Assembly (NCBI GenBank): GCA_009843865.1
Contig: VYCQ01000032.1
Coordinates: forward strand, 97,671-154,293
DNA: 56,623 nt
Reading direction: 5' to 3'
Origin: Acidimicrobiia bacterium
Lineage (GTDB): Bacteria; Actinomycetota; Acidimicrobiia; Acidimicrobiales; Bin134
Shown here: positions 34,986 through 43,379 of the stretch, piece by piece
How the letters are laid out: every line of letters starts with the position of its first letter
Position numbering within the stretch: the stretch's first letter is position 1
The notes under the pieces: model-generated
Database searches by the model: none
Told to the model about the DNA's origin: nothing
What the model saw: only the letters and a program-made list of their open reading frames with translations
Made by a program: the position numbers and the translations under genes

Positions 34986-35786
34986 CTGGTTGAGATAGCA
35001 ACGCTCAGCAAACGCAATCCACGGATTGTAGAATTACGTCGGCTTACCAAAAGTCGTCGCGCACGCCAAGAGGCTGGCAAGTTCGTTATTGACAGCCCAC
35101 CTTTGTTGACCGAAGCCATAGTTTCTGGGGTTGAACTGGTGGATGTTTTTGCCGAAGACGGTGCTGATACTGGTTGGCTCATGCAACACTTGCGGGCGCA
35201 TGGCTTAGACACTCAGATTTCGGTTTGGAGGGTAGCGACAGGTGTTTTAAGCAAAGTGGGGTCGGTGGTCACCTCGCAAGGCTTGGCTGCTATCGCCAAG
35301 ATTCCTGATTTGGTGCCCGCAGCGGGGTCATCGGGTTCTGTTTATGATTTTGTGGTTGAACTCGTCGCTGTGAGCGATCCTGGTAATGCTGGCACCATTG
35401 TCCGCAGCGCAGTAGCTGCTGGTGCCCAAGCCATAGTGTTCGGTCCTAACTCGGTGGACCCTTGGAATCCTAAGGCGCTCAGGGCTTCAGCTGGCGCAGT
35501 GTTCAAGGTGCCCGTGCTGCAAGATCCTCAAGTATGTGCTGGTGTGCCTACTGAGCGTATGGGCGCTGACCCTCACAAGGGTGAGGTGTGCGATGAGGTT
35601 GATTTCACCGGCCCTGTGACCTTGGTTGTGGGCAACGAAGCCCATGGGTTGGATGGTCAGGCAGCTAGTGGCATTGATCGTTGGGTGTCGATTCCTATGC
35701 TGGGTGCAGTGGAGTCTATGAACGTGGCCACCGCAACAGCAGTGTTGTGTTATGAGATAGCCCGTCAACGCCGTGCTGTGTCTTAA
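34986..35786 (+). CDS. SpoU/TrmH-family rRNA 2'-O-methyltransferase, non-canonical start
   Basis: The first standard start in frame is TTG 35103, but the frame upstream encodes the conserved substrate-binding start of the family (LSKRNPRIVELRRLTKSRRARQEAGKF). An in-frame TGA at 34959 bounds it, and between the stop and 35103 there is no ATG, GTG or TTG. CTG 34986 (GTGGGG a few bases upstream) and ATA 34995 are the candidates; I give the CTG form (~266 aa). The C-terminal SPOUT domain has the knot motifs VSDPGNAGTIVRSAVAAGA, LVVGNEAHGL and SIPMLGAVESMNVATATAVL. It likely methylates 23S rRNA. It follows rplT, as such genes often do in actinobacteria. Confidence 0.8.
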   Translation: MVEIATLSKRNPRIVELRRLTKSRRARQEAGKFVIDSPPLLTEAIVSGVELVDVFAEDGADTGWLMQHLRAHGLDTQISVWRVATGVLSKVGSVVTSQGLAAIAKIPDLVPAAGSSGSVYDFVVELVAVSDPGNAGTIVRSAVAAGAQAIVFGPNSVDPWNPKALRASAGAVFKVPVLQDPQVCAGVPTERMGADPHKGEVCDEVDFTGPVTLVVGNEAHGLDGQAASGIDRWVSIPMLGAVESMNVATATAVLCYEIARQRRAVS

Positions 35787-35815
35787 TCTAGTGCCTGTAT
35801 GAGTGTGGCTCTGCA

Positions 35816-36955
35816 ATGAACGCTGTAGAGGTGGTTGTGTTCACCCTTGGTGCGCTGGTTTCTGTGGGTACGCTGCTGGCAGCTATTCAAACAGTGGTAG
35901 TGCCTCGCACAGAGCGTAGCTTTTTGATTCGTTTTGTTTATGTGGGAATGGGCTTGTTGTTCTCCTTGTTAGCCCGTCGCCGCAAAACCTATCAAGCACG
36001 CGATGCTCTGTTGGCTCGCTATGCCCCCATCACATTGATGAGCTTGCCGTTGGTGTGGGCCGCGGGTGTTACTTACGGGTTTTCGTTGATGTTTTGGGGC
36101 TTGGATGTGCGGCCTTATCGCGAAGCGCTTGTGCTGAGCGGCTGGTCACTGACCACCTTGGGTTATCGCATTACCAACGATGTGTTGACTTTGATGTTGG
36201 CCACAGCTGAGGCGCTTATTGGTTTAGGCATTGTGGCGTTGCTGATTAGCTTTTTGCCCACCATGTACAGCGCCTTCAGCTCGCGAGAGGTGGCGGTAGC
36301 TCGGTTGGAGATAAGAGCTGGCACGCCTCCTACACCCGAGGCCATGATTATCTTGGCTCATGAAAACGGTGCCTTGGAGTTAATGGATCAAACTTGGACT
36401 GAGTGGGAGCACTGGTTTATCCATATAGAAGAAACCCATCAGAGTTATCCCGCCTTGGTTTACTTCCGCTCGGTGCGAGCCGACCGTTCGTGGGTCACCG
36501 CAGCGGGTGCTGTTTTGGACACGGCAGCCATCATGTTGTCTACCGTGGCAGTGCCCCCATCGCCAGCAGCTCCTTTTGTTATTCGCTCGGGTTACGTGGC
36601 GTTGCGCCACATCGCTGATTTTTTTGCCATCGATTACAACTCCGACCCGGCACCTAGTGCTCCCATCTCAGTGCGTCGTCATGAGTTTTACGCAACCTAC
36701 GATAAGTTGAAGATGGTTGGAGTGCCTCTAGTGCAAGATCGCGAGCAGGCGTGGCGTGATTTTGCTGGTTGGCGGGTGAACTACGACGAGTGCTTGGTGG
36801 CGTTGGCCTCTATCACCTCGGCACCGCCGGGCAAGTGGAGCAGCGATCGTCCTTCTCCTTACCATCGATTGCCGTTGTTGCGTCGACCTCTGCGTCCCAC
36901 CGTTCCACCGGTTTTGCGTCAGCTTCGTGTCAAAAGCGGAGGTTTTAGGCGTTGA
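35816..36955 (+). CDS. membrane protein with degenerate two-TM ion-channel pore region
   Basis: The 379-aa protein has an N-terminal hydrophobic helix, two more around residues 75-95 and 120-145, and a cytoplasmic C-terminal part of ~220 residues with 'LEIRAGTPPTPEAMI' and 'RHIADFFAIDYNSD'. Between helices, SGWSLTTLGYRITND sits where K+ channels have the P-loop and TVGYGD filter; here the filter reads TTLGYR. This suggests a diverged channel or a non-conducting relative. It is followed by an SLC41-like transporter (29-nt overlap) and a PhoU-TrkA_C regulator, so a role in cation transport is likely. Family identity is tentative. Confidence 0.65.
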   Translation: MNAVEVVVFTLGALVSVGTLLAAIQTVVVPRTERSFLIRFVYVGMGLLFSLLARRRKTYQARDALLARYAPITLMSLPLVWAAGVTYGFSLMFWGLDVRPYREALVLSGWSLTTLGYRITNDVLTLMLATAEALIGLGIVALLISFLPTMYSAFSSREVAVARLEIRAGTPPTPEAMIILAHENGALELMDQTWTEWEHWFIHIEETHQSYPALVYFRSVRADRSWVTAAGAVLDTAAIMLSTVAVPPSPAAPFVIRSGYVALRHIADFFAIDYNSDPAPSAPISVRRHEFYATYDKLKMVGVPLVQDREQAWRDFAGWRVNYDECLVALASITSAPPGKWSSDRPSPYHRLPLLRRPLRPTVPPVLRQLRVKSGGFRR

Positions 36956-38174
36956 TGTCCCCGTTGTACGTTTGATGCGCTTGTTGGGTCCTGATCCCCA
37001 AGGGGTGCGCCAGTCGCTAAGCGCTTTGGGCATTTTGGTGGTGACCAGCGTGATAGCAGGCGTGGTGTTAGGCCAAAGCCACGAGCGCTTAGGTGAGCTG
37101 CCCGGGCTCTTGTTACTGGTACCAGCTGCTATAGCCCTGCCTGGCAAGATCTTTGGTACCTTGGGCAGCAGGCTTGGCACTGCCATTCATACCGGCACGT
37201 TTCGCATGTCGTTAGGGCTGAACAGTGTGGTGGGCCAAAATGTGTGGGCTTCTGTGGTGTTGACTTTGTTGATGTCTGTGGTGTTGGCTTTTTTTGCGTC
37301 GGCGTTAGCTTTCATCACGGGCGTGGAACATGCCATTGGTGTGGCCGATTATCTGGTTGTTTCGGTGTTTGGAGGGGTGTTAGCAGCTGTGATGGTGATG
37401 CTGGTGACCTTGGGCATGGCTACTGCTTCGGTTCGTTTTGGTCTTGACCCCGACAACGTGACAGCGCCTATGGTGACCGCAGCGGGCGATGTCTTGGCTT
37501 TACCCGCGCTTGTTTTGGCCTCATACTTGCTTGACCATGACGCGTTTACTGCGGTGCTGGCGGCAGGAGCGGTGGTACTAACGGTTGTGTTACTGGGATT
37601 GGCTGTTCGTTCAAGCGCTTCTTTGCTGCGCACCGTGTTGTGGGAATCCATTCCGGTGCTTGTTTTGGCGGGAGTTTTGTCGTTGATGGCAGGGGTTACC
37701 GTAGAGAATCGTTTTGAGGTTTTTTCTGAGCGTCCCGTGTTGTTGGTGCTAATACCCGGTTTTTTGGCTGCTGCGGGGGCGCTGGGAGGCATTTTGAGCA
37801 ACCGGTTGTCCAGCAAGTTGCATCTAGGTCTCATTGGTCCCTCGGTTATGCCAGTTCGTAAAGCCCGGGGTGATATATGGGTGATCGCGGCAATGGCGTT
37901 GCCGGTGTTTGTGTTTTTAGCGTTGGTTTCGCAAGGCGCGGGCTCATTGATTGACCTAGCTGGCCCGGGTCTCAGCCGCTTATTGGGTGTTGTTTTGCTA
38001 GGTGGCGTGTTAGCTGTTGTGGTTGTTGTGTTGGTGGGTTATTACGGCACCATTGCCGCAGTCAGTTTGGGGGTGGATCCTGATTCGGTGGGCATTCCCA
38101 CCGTTACAGCAGTGCTGGATTTGGTGGGCGCTCTGGCGCTGGTGTTTGCCATTCAAGCGGTGGGTGCTGCATGA
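36927..38174 (+). CDS. SLC41/MgtE-like divalent cation transporter
   Basis: The 415-aa protein has about ten hydrophobic helices arranged as two similar halves. Each half has the MgtE-type helix with LPGKIFGTLGSRLGTAIHTG (first) or ALGGILSNRLSSKLHLG (second), and a later segment VRFGLDPDNVTAPMVTAAGDVLALP or VSLGVDPDSVGIPTVTAVLDLVGAL, where the Asp residues line the metal path. The duplicated layout and absence of cytoplasmic CBS domains match eukaryote-like SLC41 rather than classic MgtE. It probably moves Mg2+. GTG 36927 overlaps the upstream gene. Confidence 0.82.
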   Translation: MSKAEVLGVDVPVVRLMRLLGPDPQGVRQSLSALGILVVTSVIAGVVLGQSHERLGELPGLLLLVPAAIALPGKIFGTLGSRLGTAIHTGTFRMSLGLNSVVGQNVWASVVLTLLMSVVLAFFASALAFITGVEHAIGVADYLVVSVFGGVLAAVMVMLVTLGMATASVRFGLDPDNVTAPMVTAAGDVLALPALVLASYLLDHDAFTAVLAAGAVVLTVVLLGLAVRSSASLLRTVLWESIPVLVLAGVLSLMAGVTVENRFEVFSERPVLLVLIPGFLAAAGALGGILSNRLSSKLHLGLIGPSVMPVRKARGDIWVIAAMALPVFVFLALVSQGAGSLIDLAGPGLSRLLGVVLLGGVLAVVVVVLVGYYGTIAAVSLGVDPDSVGIPTVTAVLDLVGALALVFAIQAVGAA

Positions 38175-38224
38175 GTTGGCCGCCTTATAACAGAAGTGGA
38201 GTAGCCTCATGAAGGTTGACAGCA

Positions 38225-39430
38225 ATGACAGAAGATAGACCGCGTAATCTTCGGGCCATGCTGGCTGAGGCTAAAGACCTCTCCGAGCTCATGGTGGATC
38301 TGGCATACGCAGCCTTGTATTTCAGTGACCCAGACATGGCCACCGAGGTGGACGAGTTGGAGTTGCAGATGACCGTACTCGTGCAGCAAATGCGAGCGGT
38401 CTGTGTTATGGCCGTGCGTCACCCTCGTGAAGCCGAAGGCATGGCTTCGGTGCTTCAGGTGATTAGCGCTATTGAGCGAATTGGTAATGATGCGGTGGAT
38501 ATTGCCCGTATCGTTACCCGCAAGCTGGGCATTCCCGCTGAGTTGGTAGCTGACATGTCTCATGCTGAAGAGGTGTCGCATCGTTTGGTGGTGAACGAGG
38601 GCTCTCACATGGCTGGAAGTACTTTGGGAGCATTGGAGTTGCCGGTGGTAGCAGGCATGAGGGTGATGGCAATCCGCAGAGATCGAAGTTGGATTACCGA
38701 TGTGGGCGGAGATCAGCTAGTGATGTCCGGTGATGTGCTGTTTTTGCGGGGTTCTCCGGCAGGCATTGTGCGTTTGCATGAGCTTGCGGCTGCTCCGGTT
38801 TGGGAAGAACCGCAGCTCTCAGAAGATCCGTGGTTTTCTGATCTGGATAGGGCTGTGAATGTGTTGGTGGAGATGAAGGATCTCTCTGAGGCCGCGGTGG
38901 GTTTGGCCTATTCGGCGCTGGTGCTAAGCGATAGGGGACTGGCAGCGCAAGTGCGTTTGTTGGAAGGCCGCTTAGATGAGATGAATCATCAGCTAGAGCT
39001 GTGGGTGCTGCGAGCCGCTGCTCAAAATATCAACCCCGCTCCGTTGCGGGGCTTGTTGCATTTGGGTCAGGTCGCTGAAGATATTGGAGATCAGGCCCGC
39101 CAAATGGTTGCGTTGCTAGAAACAGGCGAGGAAGTGCATCCTATTTTGGAGATTGCCTTAGGCGATTCCGAAGAGGTGGTGGTGGACTTGCCGGTGGCGG
39201 CAGGCAGTGAAGCAGATGGTGTTTTGCTTAAGGATCTAGCTCTTAACATCGAGCCTGGTTTTACTGTGTTGGCGATTCGTCGAGCTGGACGTTATATGTA
39301 TCGTCCCCGGGGCAACGTGGTGTTGCTGGTAGGTGACGAGATAATTGCCAGCGGGCCCGATGAAGGACGCGAGGCTTTGTCCACCCGTTTGGGTTGGAAC
39401 TTGGTACGTGAATCAGCGACACGTTATTAG
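38225..39430 (+). CDS. doubled PhoU-TrkA_C regulatory protein
   Basis: ATG 38225 (MTEDRPRN) is preferred over TTG 38216; GAAGG lies 9 nt upstream. The 401-aa soluble protein is a tandem duplication. Each half has a PhoU-like helical hairpin starting LSELMVDLAYAALYFSD (first) or LSEAAVGLAYSALVLSD (second), followed by a TrkA_C (RCK C-terminal) beta domain (AGMRVMAIRRDRSWI, GDQLVMSGDVLFLRG; FTVLAIRRAGRYMY, LLVGDEIIASGP). TrkA_C domains bind nucleotides or ions and gate transporters, so it is probably the regulator of the transporter and channel-like protein just upstream. Confidence 0.85.
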   Translation: MTEDRPRNLRAMLAEAKDLSELMVDLAYAALYFSDPDMATEVDELELQMTVLVQQMRAVCVMAVRHPREAEGMASVLQVISAIERIGNDAVDIARIVTRKLGIPAELVADMSHAEEVSHRLVVNEGSHMAGSTLGALELPVVAGMRVMAIRRDRSWITDVGGDQLVMSGDVLFLRGSPAGIVRLHELAAAPVWEEPQLSEDPWFSDLDRAVNVLVEMKDLSEAAVGLAYSALVLSDRGLAAQVRLLEGRLDEMNHQLELWVLRAAAQNINPAPLRGLLHLGQVAEDIGDQARQMVALLETGEEVHPILEIALGDSEEVVVDLPVAAGSEADGVLLKDLALNIEPGFTVLAIRRAGRYMYRPRGNVVLLVGDEIIASGPDEGREALSTRLGWNLVRESATRY

Positions 39431-40248
39431 GCGCGAGCGCTAACTAACCAGACAGCCCCGCCCATTGTAATGCCTTCGGCAGTGCGTTTGCGTTCCACCA
39501 TGGCAGCTAGAGCCGCTTTGATTCTGCCCAGCACCCGTATTTCGGCATTTTGAGGTATATAAGCACCACCGAGCATGTCCAGGTAATAGCTGACGAACTC
39601 GTCGGTTGTACCTTGGCCTAGGTTGAGTGGCAGTTTATGTGACGTTATGTCGATGTTCATCAGCCCTGCTGTGGTGAGTATTGAGATGATGTGATCGGCA
39701 TCGGCCAACGCGAAGGTTCCAGGGACACCAGGCATCACCGGGTCGACTGTGCCTAGCACCTCTGCTAAGGCTTGGAGCGGTTCGGTTGTCCAACTGTTGT
39801 GATCTGCTGCGCGCCAGCAGACGAAGCTGAGGCGACCGCCAGCTCGCATGGCGCGGCGCAGGTTGGTGAATCCCACCACCGGTTCGGTAAAGAACATCAC
39901 CCCCATGCGCGAAAAAACAGCGTCATAGTAATGTGGTTTGAATGGGTGGTTGCTGGCATCGGCTGTCACAAAGTCCACGTTGGATAACCCGGCAGCCACA
40001 ACCCGTTGCTGAGCTTCGGTAATCATGGGAGATGAAAAATCTATACCCGTCACTCGTCCAGTTGAACCCACTAGCCTGGCAAGTTCTATGGCGGTCGTGC
40101 CGGTACCGCAGCCCACATCTAGTACTACCTCGCCAGGGTTGGGGTGCAGTCTAGCAATGGCTGCCTCTCCTAATGGGGCGAGCATCATGTCGAGGCGCTT
40201 TTGGTTGCGCACCCACGTCAGCCCGCGCGCATGCCAGTACTCACGCAT
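39427..40248 (-). CDS. class I SAM-dependent methyltransferase
   Basis: The 273-aa protein has MREYWHARGLTWVRNQKRLD at the start, motif I VVLDVGCGTGTTAIELARL, the acidic residue of VTGIDFSSPMI, VTADASNHPF, and FSRMGVMFF. It belongs to the UbiE/methyltransf_11 group, which acts on small molecules. Residues ~170-260 form a helical lid typical of such enzymes. The substrate cannot be told. Its end overlaps the convergent PhoU-TrkA_C gene by 4 nt. Confidence 0.85.
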   Translation of the reverse strand: MREYWHARGLTWVRNQKRLDMMLAPLGEAAIARLHPNPGEVVLDVGCGTGTTAIELARLVGSTGRVTGIDFSSPMITEAQQRVVAAGLSNVDFVTADASNHPFKPHYYDAVFSRMGVMFFTEPVVGFTNLRRAMRAGGRLSFVCWRAADHNSWTTEPLQALAEVLGTVDPVMPGVPGTFALADADHIISILTTAGLMNIDITSHKLPLNLGQGTTDEFVSYYLDMLGGAYIPQNAEIRVLGRIKAALAAMVERKRTAEGITMGGAVWLVSARA

Positions 40249-40366
40249 GTCTTGGGCTGGATCGGCTATTACCTTAGTTTGTCAGTCGGTGGTTGGTGTT
40301 GCGAGTTTTTTGGTTGTCGAAATAGGTGAGTGGCTCAATTGTGTTCGGGCTAAACTCGCAGTTTGA

Positions 40367-40439
40367 TCCGGGGTAGCTCAACCGGCAGAGCAAGCGGCTG
40401 TTAACCGCTAGGTTGTGAGTTCGAGTCTCACCCCCGGAG
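40367..40439 (+). tRNA. tRNA-Asn (GUU)
   Basis: Acceptor TCCGGGG (40367-40373) pairs with CCCCGGA (40432-40438), with discriminator G at 40439. The anticodon stem AGCGG/CCGCT encloses CTGTTAA with anticodon GTT at 40400-40402. The T arm is GTGAG-TTCGAGT-CTCAC. CCA is not encoded. Confidence 0.96.
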
Positions 40440-40497
40440 CTGCTTTGTATTTTTAAACGGGTGGGGTTGAGGTGGCTGTGCTTTGTAGGCTGTGGTT

Positions 40498-40570
40498 GGG
40501 CCCGTAGCTCAGTGGTTAGAGCAGGCGACTCATAATCGCTCGGTCGTGGGTTCGATCCCCGCCGGGCCCA
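40498..40570 (+). tRNA. tRNA-Met (CAU)
   Basis: Acceptor GGGCCCG (40498-40504) pairs with CGGGCCC (40563-40569), discriminator A. The anticodon loop is CTCATAA with CAT. The stem GGCGA/TCGCT lacks the three G-C pairs of initiator tRNA, so this is elongator Met (or an Ile2 before lysidine modification). Its 3' part is antisense to the end of the PAP2 reading frame. Confidence 0.94.
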
Positions 40571-41378
40571 CTTTTTCTAGCTCAGATTCTTGGGCGGCTT
40601 TGTCATGTTGATTTGAGCTTGCATCAGTGGTTTCTTTCCAGCGGTGGGTTAGCCAGCCCAAGCGATGGGCCACAAACAAGCCGATCATGACCAACGCAAT
40701 ACCCACAAAGCCGTCCACGATCCAGTGATTTCCGGTGAGTATCACTGCTATCGACATCAGCAGCGGGGAAGAAACAGCAAAGATGCGTACTGCTATGGAT
40801 TTGGTACTGCGAAAGATCACCACACCAGCTAGCACGTTCCAACCCACATGGAAGCTAGGCATAGCCGCATACTTGTTTACGATAGAAGGAGGTTGGAGGA
40901 ACTTGTAAGAGCTAGATAGCTCGGCCACTGTGTCGGTAAAGCCAGCGAAAAATCTGGGCGGTGCTACTGGAAATAACACGAAGAACATCAGCCCCAACGC
41001 CCCTGACACGATCATGGCATTACGCATCAGGGTATAGCGTTGACGGTTAAAGTGATATAGCGCTAACAGTGTTCCCAAGAGCATCGGCCAGTGCAGCCAT
41101 ACATATACCCAGTTGAAGAAGGTGACCACCCAGCGGTAATCCAAAACAGCAGATTGTGCCCATGCTTCAAAGTCCAATTTCAGCCAGGACTGAAAGGTGA
41201 TTAGATCGTAGGCGTTGTTGAAAGCAGCATCCTCGGCCCCTTTGGTTATCATCCGCACCCCGAAATAGATGAGGGCGGCTAGTGTTACGATGAACACCTG
41301 TCCGGGGAAGTCGCGCCAGTTGCGCGTCGTGCTCACAATTTCTGGTGCAAGCATGATCTTTAGCTGACGAACCATCAA
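40530..41378 (-). CDS. PAP2-family (inositol phosphotransferase-like) membrane protein
   Basis: The 282-aa protein has about six membrane helices and the PAP2 catalytic motifs in the Aur1/IPT1-like form: AAMPSFHVGWNVLAG (His) and GNHWIVDGFVG (His and Asp). A phosphatase or a transferase of inositol phosphate onto lipid is likely; an inositol-monophosphatase-family gene diverges from it. The last ~13 codons (VGPAGIEPTTERL) are read antisense through tRNA-Met. Such endings recur in unrelated proteins for this reason and probably carry no function. The start is ATG at 41378 with a second ATG next to it. Confidence 0.85.
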   Translation of the reverse strand: MMVRQLKIMLAPEIVSTTRNWRDFPGQVFIVTLAALIYFGVRMITKGAEDAAFNNAYDLITFQSWLKLDFEAWAQSAVLDYRWVVTFFNWVYVWLHWPMLLGTLLALYHFNRQRYTLMRNAMIVSGALGLMFFVLFPVAPPRFFAGFTDTVAELSSSYKFLQPPSIVNKYAAMPSFHVGWNVLAGVVIFRSTKSIAVRIFAVSSPLLMSIAVILTGNHWIVDGFVGIALVMIGLFVAHRLGWLTHRWKETTDASSNQHDKAAQESELEKVGPAGIEPTTERL

Positions 41379-41418
41379 CCTTTTAGTTTATCTGTCATTA
41401 GCTCATCATCTCTGCCTC

Positions 41419-41448
41419 ATAATCTGTATAAAAATAATCTGTATAAAA
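41419..41448. repeat. perfect 15-bp tandem duplication in a divergent promoter region
   Basis: ATAATCTGTATAAAA occurs at 41419-41433 and again at 41434-41448, head to tail, between the divergent PAP2 and inositol-monophosphatase genes. Each copy contains TATAAA, like a -10 box. The duplication may alter promoter strength for the right-hand gene. Confidence 0.85.
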
Positions 41449-41509
41449 GAATTTCCGTGAAGGAATCATTACCCTCGTTGCGAGAGCGAGAGCGGCTAGC
41501 TTTCATCTG

Positions 41510-42304
41510 ATGGCAAACGATATGACAAATGCAGAGATATTGGCGGTGCTTGATGATGCCGCGACCCGTGTTTTTGAAGTAGCAGCGCAGATCGCTGGCC
41601 CACAGATGACCGGTGTTCGTGATGATCAATACGCGTTTGATGTGGCCGCGGATGAAGTCGCTCGGGAGGTGTTTTTGGAGGCTGGATTGGGGGTGTTCAG
41701 CGAAGAGTCAGGGCCGCATCAGGCTCACCGTGACATCTTGGTGGTGCTAGATCCCATCGATGGCTCCTCAAATGCAGCTAGAGGGTTGCCTTGGTTCTCT
41801 ACGAGCATGTGTGCATTAGATGGCGATGGGATGGCGGTTTCCCTGGTGAAGAACTTGGTAAACAACAAGACGTATCGTGCGATTCGGGGTCAAGGTGCAA
41901 CCTTGAACCATCAGCCGTTGTTGCCCGCGTGCAGGCAGCCCGGTAGCGGCTTAGGGCCGACAGATGCTACGGTATTGTCGGCATCGCTGGTGGGGATCAC
42001 CGACTTCCCGCGGCATCACTTAGGTTGGAAGCAGTATCGGTCAATGGGCTCTAGTGCGTTGGATTTGTGTGCGGTAGCCGAGGGTGTGACAGACGCTTAT
42101 ATCGACTGCACCCCTGAAGGTCATTTTACCTGGGATTATCTGGGGGCGGTGCTCATCAGTCAAGAAGCAGGGGTCGCGTTAGGAGAGGTATGGGATAGGC
42201 CACTTGTGCCCTCTGACTTAGCCGAAAAGCGCAACCCTGTAGCAGCTGCTACAGCTAAGTTGCTAGAGGAGGCTCTTGCCAAGCGACGTACTGTCGGGAT
42301 TTAA
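41510..42304 (+). CDS. inositol monophosphatase family protein
   Basis: The 264-aa Mg2+-dependent phosphatase has the metal-binding motifs FSEESG, LDPIDGSSNAARGLPWFSTSM and, near the C-terminus, GHFTWDYLGAVLISQEAGV (W-D). These Asp and Glu residues bind three metals. Substrates in the family include inositol phosphate, histidinol phosphate and fructose bisphosphate. Pairing with a divergent PAP2 inositol-transferase-like gene suggests inositol lipid metabolism, while the absence of his genes makes histidinol phosphate less likely. Confidence 0.88.
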   Translation: MANDMTNAEILAVLDDAATRVFEVAAQIAGPQMTGVRDDQYAFDVAADEVAREVFLEAGLGVFSEESGPHQAHRDILVVLDPIDGSSNAARGLPWFSTSMCALDGDGMAVSLVKNLVNNKTYRAIRGQGATLNHQPLLPACRQPGSGLGPTDATVLSASLVGITDFPRHHLGWKQYRSMGSSALDLCAVAEGVTDAYIDCTPEGHFTWDYLGAVLISQEAGVALGEVWDRPLVPSDLAEKRNPVAAATAKLLEEALAKRRTVGI

Positions 42305-42364
42305 TGTTTGGGCTTAATATCTGCGGGTTAATATTTGAGGGTTGCTAGGGTTACGTAGCTTTTC

Positions 42365-42438
42365 GGGCGCGTAGCTCAGACGGCAAGAGCGCTTCCCTTA
42401 CAAGGAAGAGGTCGGGGGTTCAAGTCCCTCCGCGCCCA
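42365..42438 (+). tRNA. tRNA-Val (UAC)
   Basis: Acceptor GGGCGCG (42365-42371) pairs with CGCGCCC (42431-42437), discriminator A. The anticodon stem CTTCC/GGAAG encloses CTTACAA with anticodon TAC. The T loop is TTCAAGT. CCA is not encoded. Confidence 0.96.
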
Positions 42439-42603
42439 CTAGTGCCATTAATTAGTTCCGGTCATTAGTCTCGCTCACTGGTCAACGGTGGCAATTCTTG
42501 CGACTCGGCATCAGTGAAGTGAAGTATTATTAAGCGGAGTCAAGTGGCACAATAAAAGACAACTATGAGCCACTTAACTGTTATACAAATGATGTTTCAG
42601 TAG
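42439..42603. promoter_or_regulatory. intergenic region after tRNA-Val with an inverted repeat
   Basis: AAGTGGC (42542-42548) and GCCACTT (42569-42575) form a 7-bp inverted repeat separated by 20 bp, shortly before the TSUP transporter gene. It could be an operator or a hairpin. No ORF or integrase remnant is seen next to the tRNA. Confidence 0.35.
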
Positions 42604-43368
42604 ATGCCTGCTAACTCAATTTGGAGGGTGGTAGGAGTCGGGGTAGCAAGCGGGTTTTTGTCGGGGTTGTTTGGTGTTGGTGGGGGGATTTTGATGGTGC
42701 CCTGCATGGTGTTGTTGTTGGGGATGGATCAGCGTCAAGCCACCGGCACCTCTCTTGGTGCCATGGTGCTGATTTCAGCAGCGGGCTTAAGCGGTTTCAT
42801 CTGGAACGACTCGGTGGCCTATGCGCCTGGGTTGTTAATCTTTGCGGGCTCAGCTATCGGTGTGATTGCTGGCACATGGTTGCTCAATCGCCTTCCGATG
42901 AGTGTATTGCAGGCTGGTTTCGCTGTTTTGTTGCTGTTAACTGCTGTGAGATTTCTGGCTGCTGGTGCTGGGGGTGATGGTCATAGCGGTATTACGCTGT
43001 GGTTGGCTCTGGGTTATGTGGTTTGCGGGCTAGCCACAGGTTTGCTGTCGGGCACCATGGGAGTGGGTGGTGGCATAATTATGATTCCGGTGATGATCTT
43101 GTTGTTCGGCTTTGTGCCACCTGCCGCCAAAGGCACTTCGTTGTTGGTGATATTTCCCACATCAATCTTAGGTACGCTGCGTAATCGGCGTTCTGGAAAC
43201 ATCCACCCGAAATTATCTGTGTTGGTGGGGATCAGCGGTGTGGCCTCGGCTTTTGTGGGCGCTGTGGGCGCTAATCAGCTCAGCACAAGGTTGGCTACTG
43301 GTTTGTTTGCGGTATTGCTTGTAGTCGTAGCTGTGCAGATGATGCGCCAAGCTAAACAAAGCAGGTAG
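42604..43368 (+). CDS. TSUP (TauE/SafE) family permease
   Basis: The 254-aa protein has about eight membrane helices and two copies of the family's Gly-rich motif: SGLFGVGGGILMVPCMVLLLG in the first half and SGTMGVGGGIIMIPVMILLFG in the second. Members export or import sulfite, organosulfonates or related anions. No sulfur genes lie nearby, so the substrate is unknown. The HTH gene follows 11 bp later and could be co-transcribed. Confidence 0.9.
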   Translation: MPANSIWRVVGVGVASGFLSGLFGVGGGILMVPCMVLLLGMDQRQATGTSLGAMVLISAAGLSGFIWNDSVAYAPGLLIFAGSAIGVIAGTWLLNRLPMSVLQAGFAVLLLLTAVRFLAAGAGGDGHSGITLWLALGYVVCGLATGLLSGTMGVGGGIIMIPVMILLFGFVPPAAKGTSLLVIFPTSILGTLRNRRSGNIHPKLSVLVGISGVASAFVGAVGANQLSTRLATGLFAVLLVVVAVQMMRQAKQSR

Positions 43369-43379
43369 AGTGTACTTGT

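Noticed and set aside
40530-40568. PAGIEPTTERL as a functional C-terminal motif
   Set aside because: It is the antisense translation of tRNA-Met.
42365-42603. tRNA-Val as an integration site for a mobile element
   Set aside because: No integrase, excisionase partner or repeated tRNA 3' end was found; the nearby HTH gene alone is not enough.
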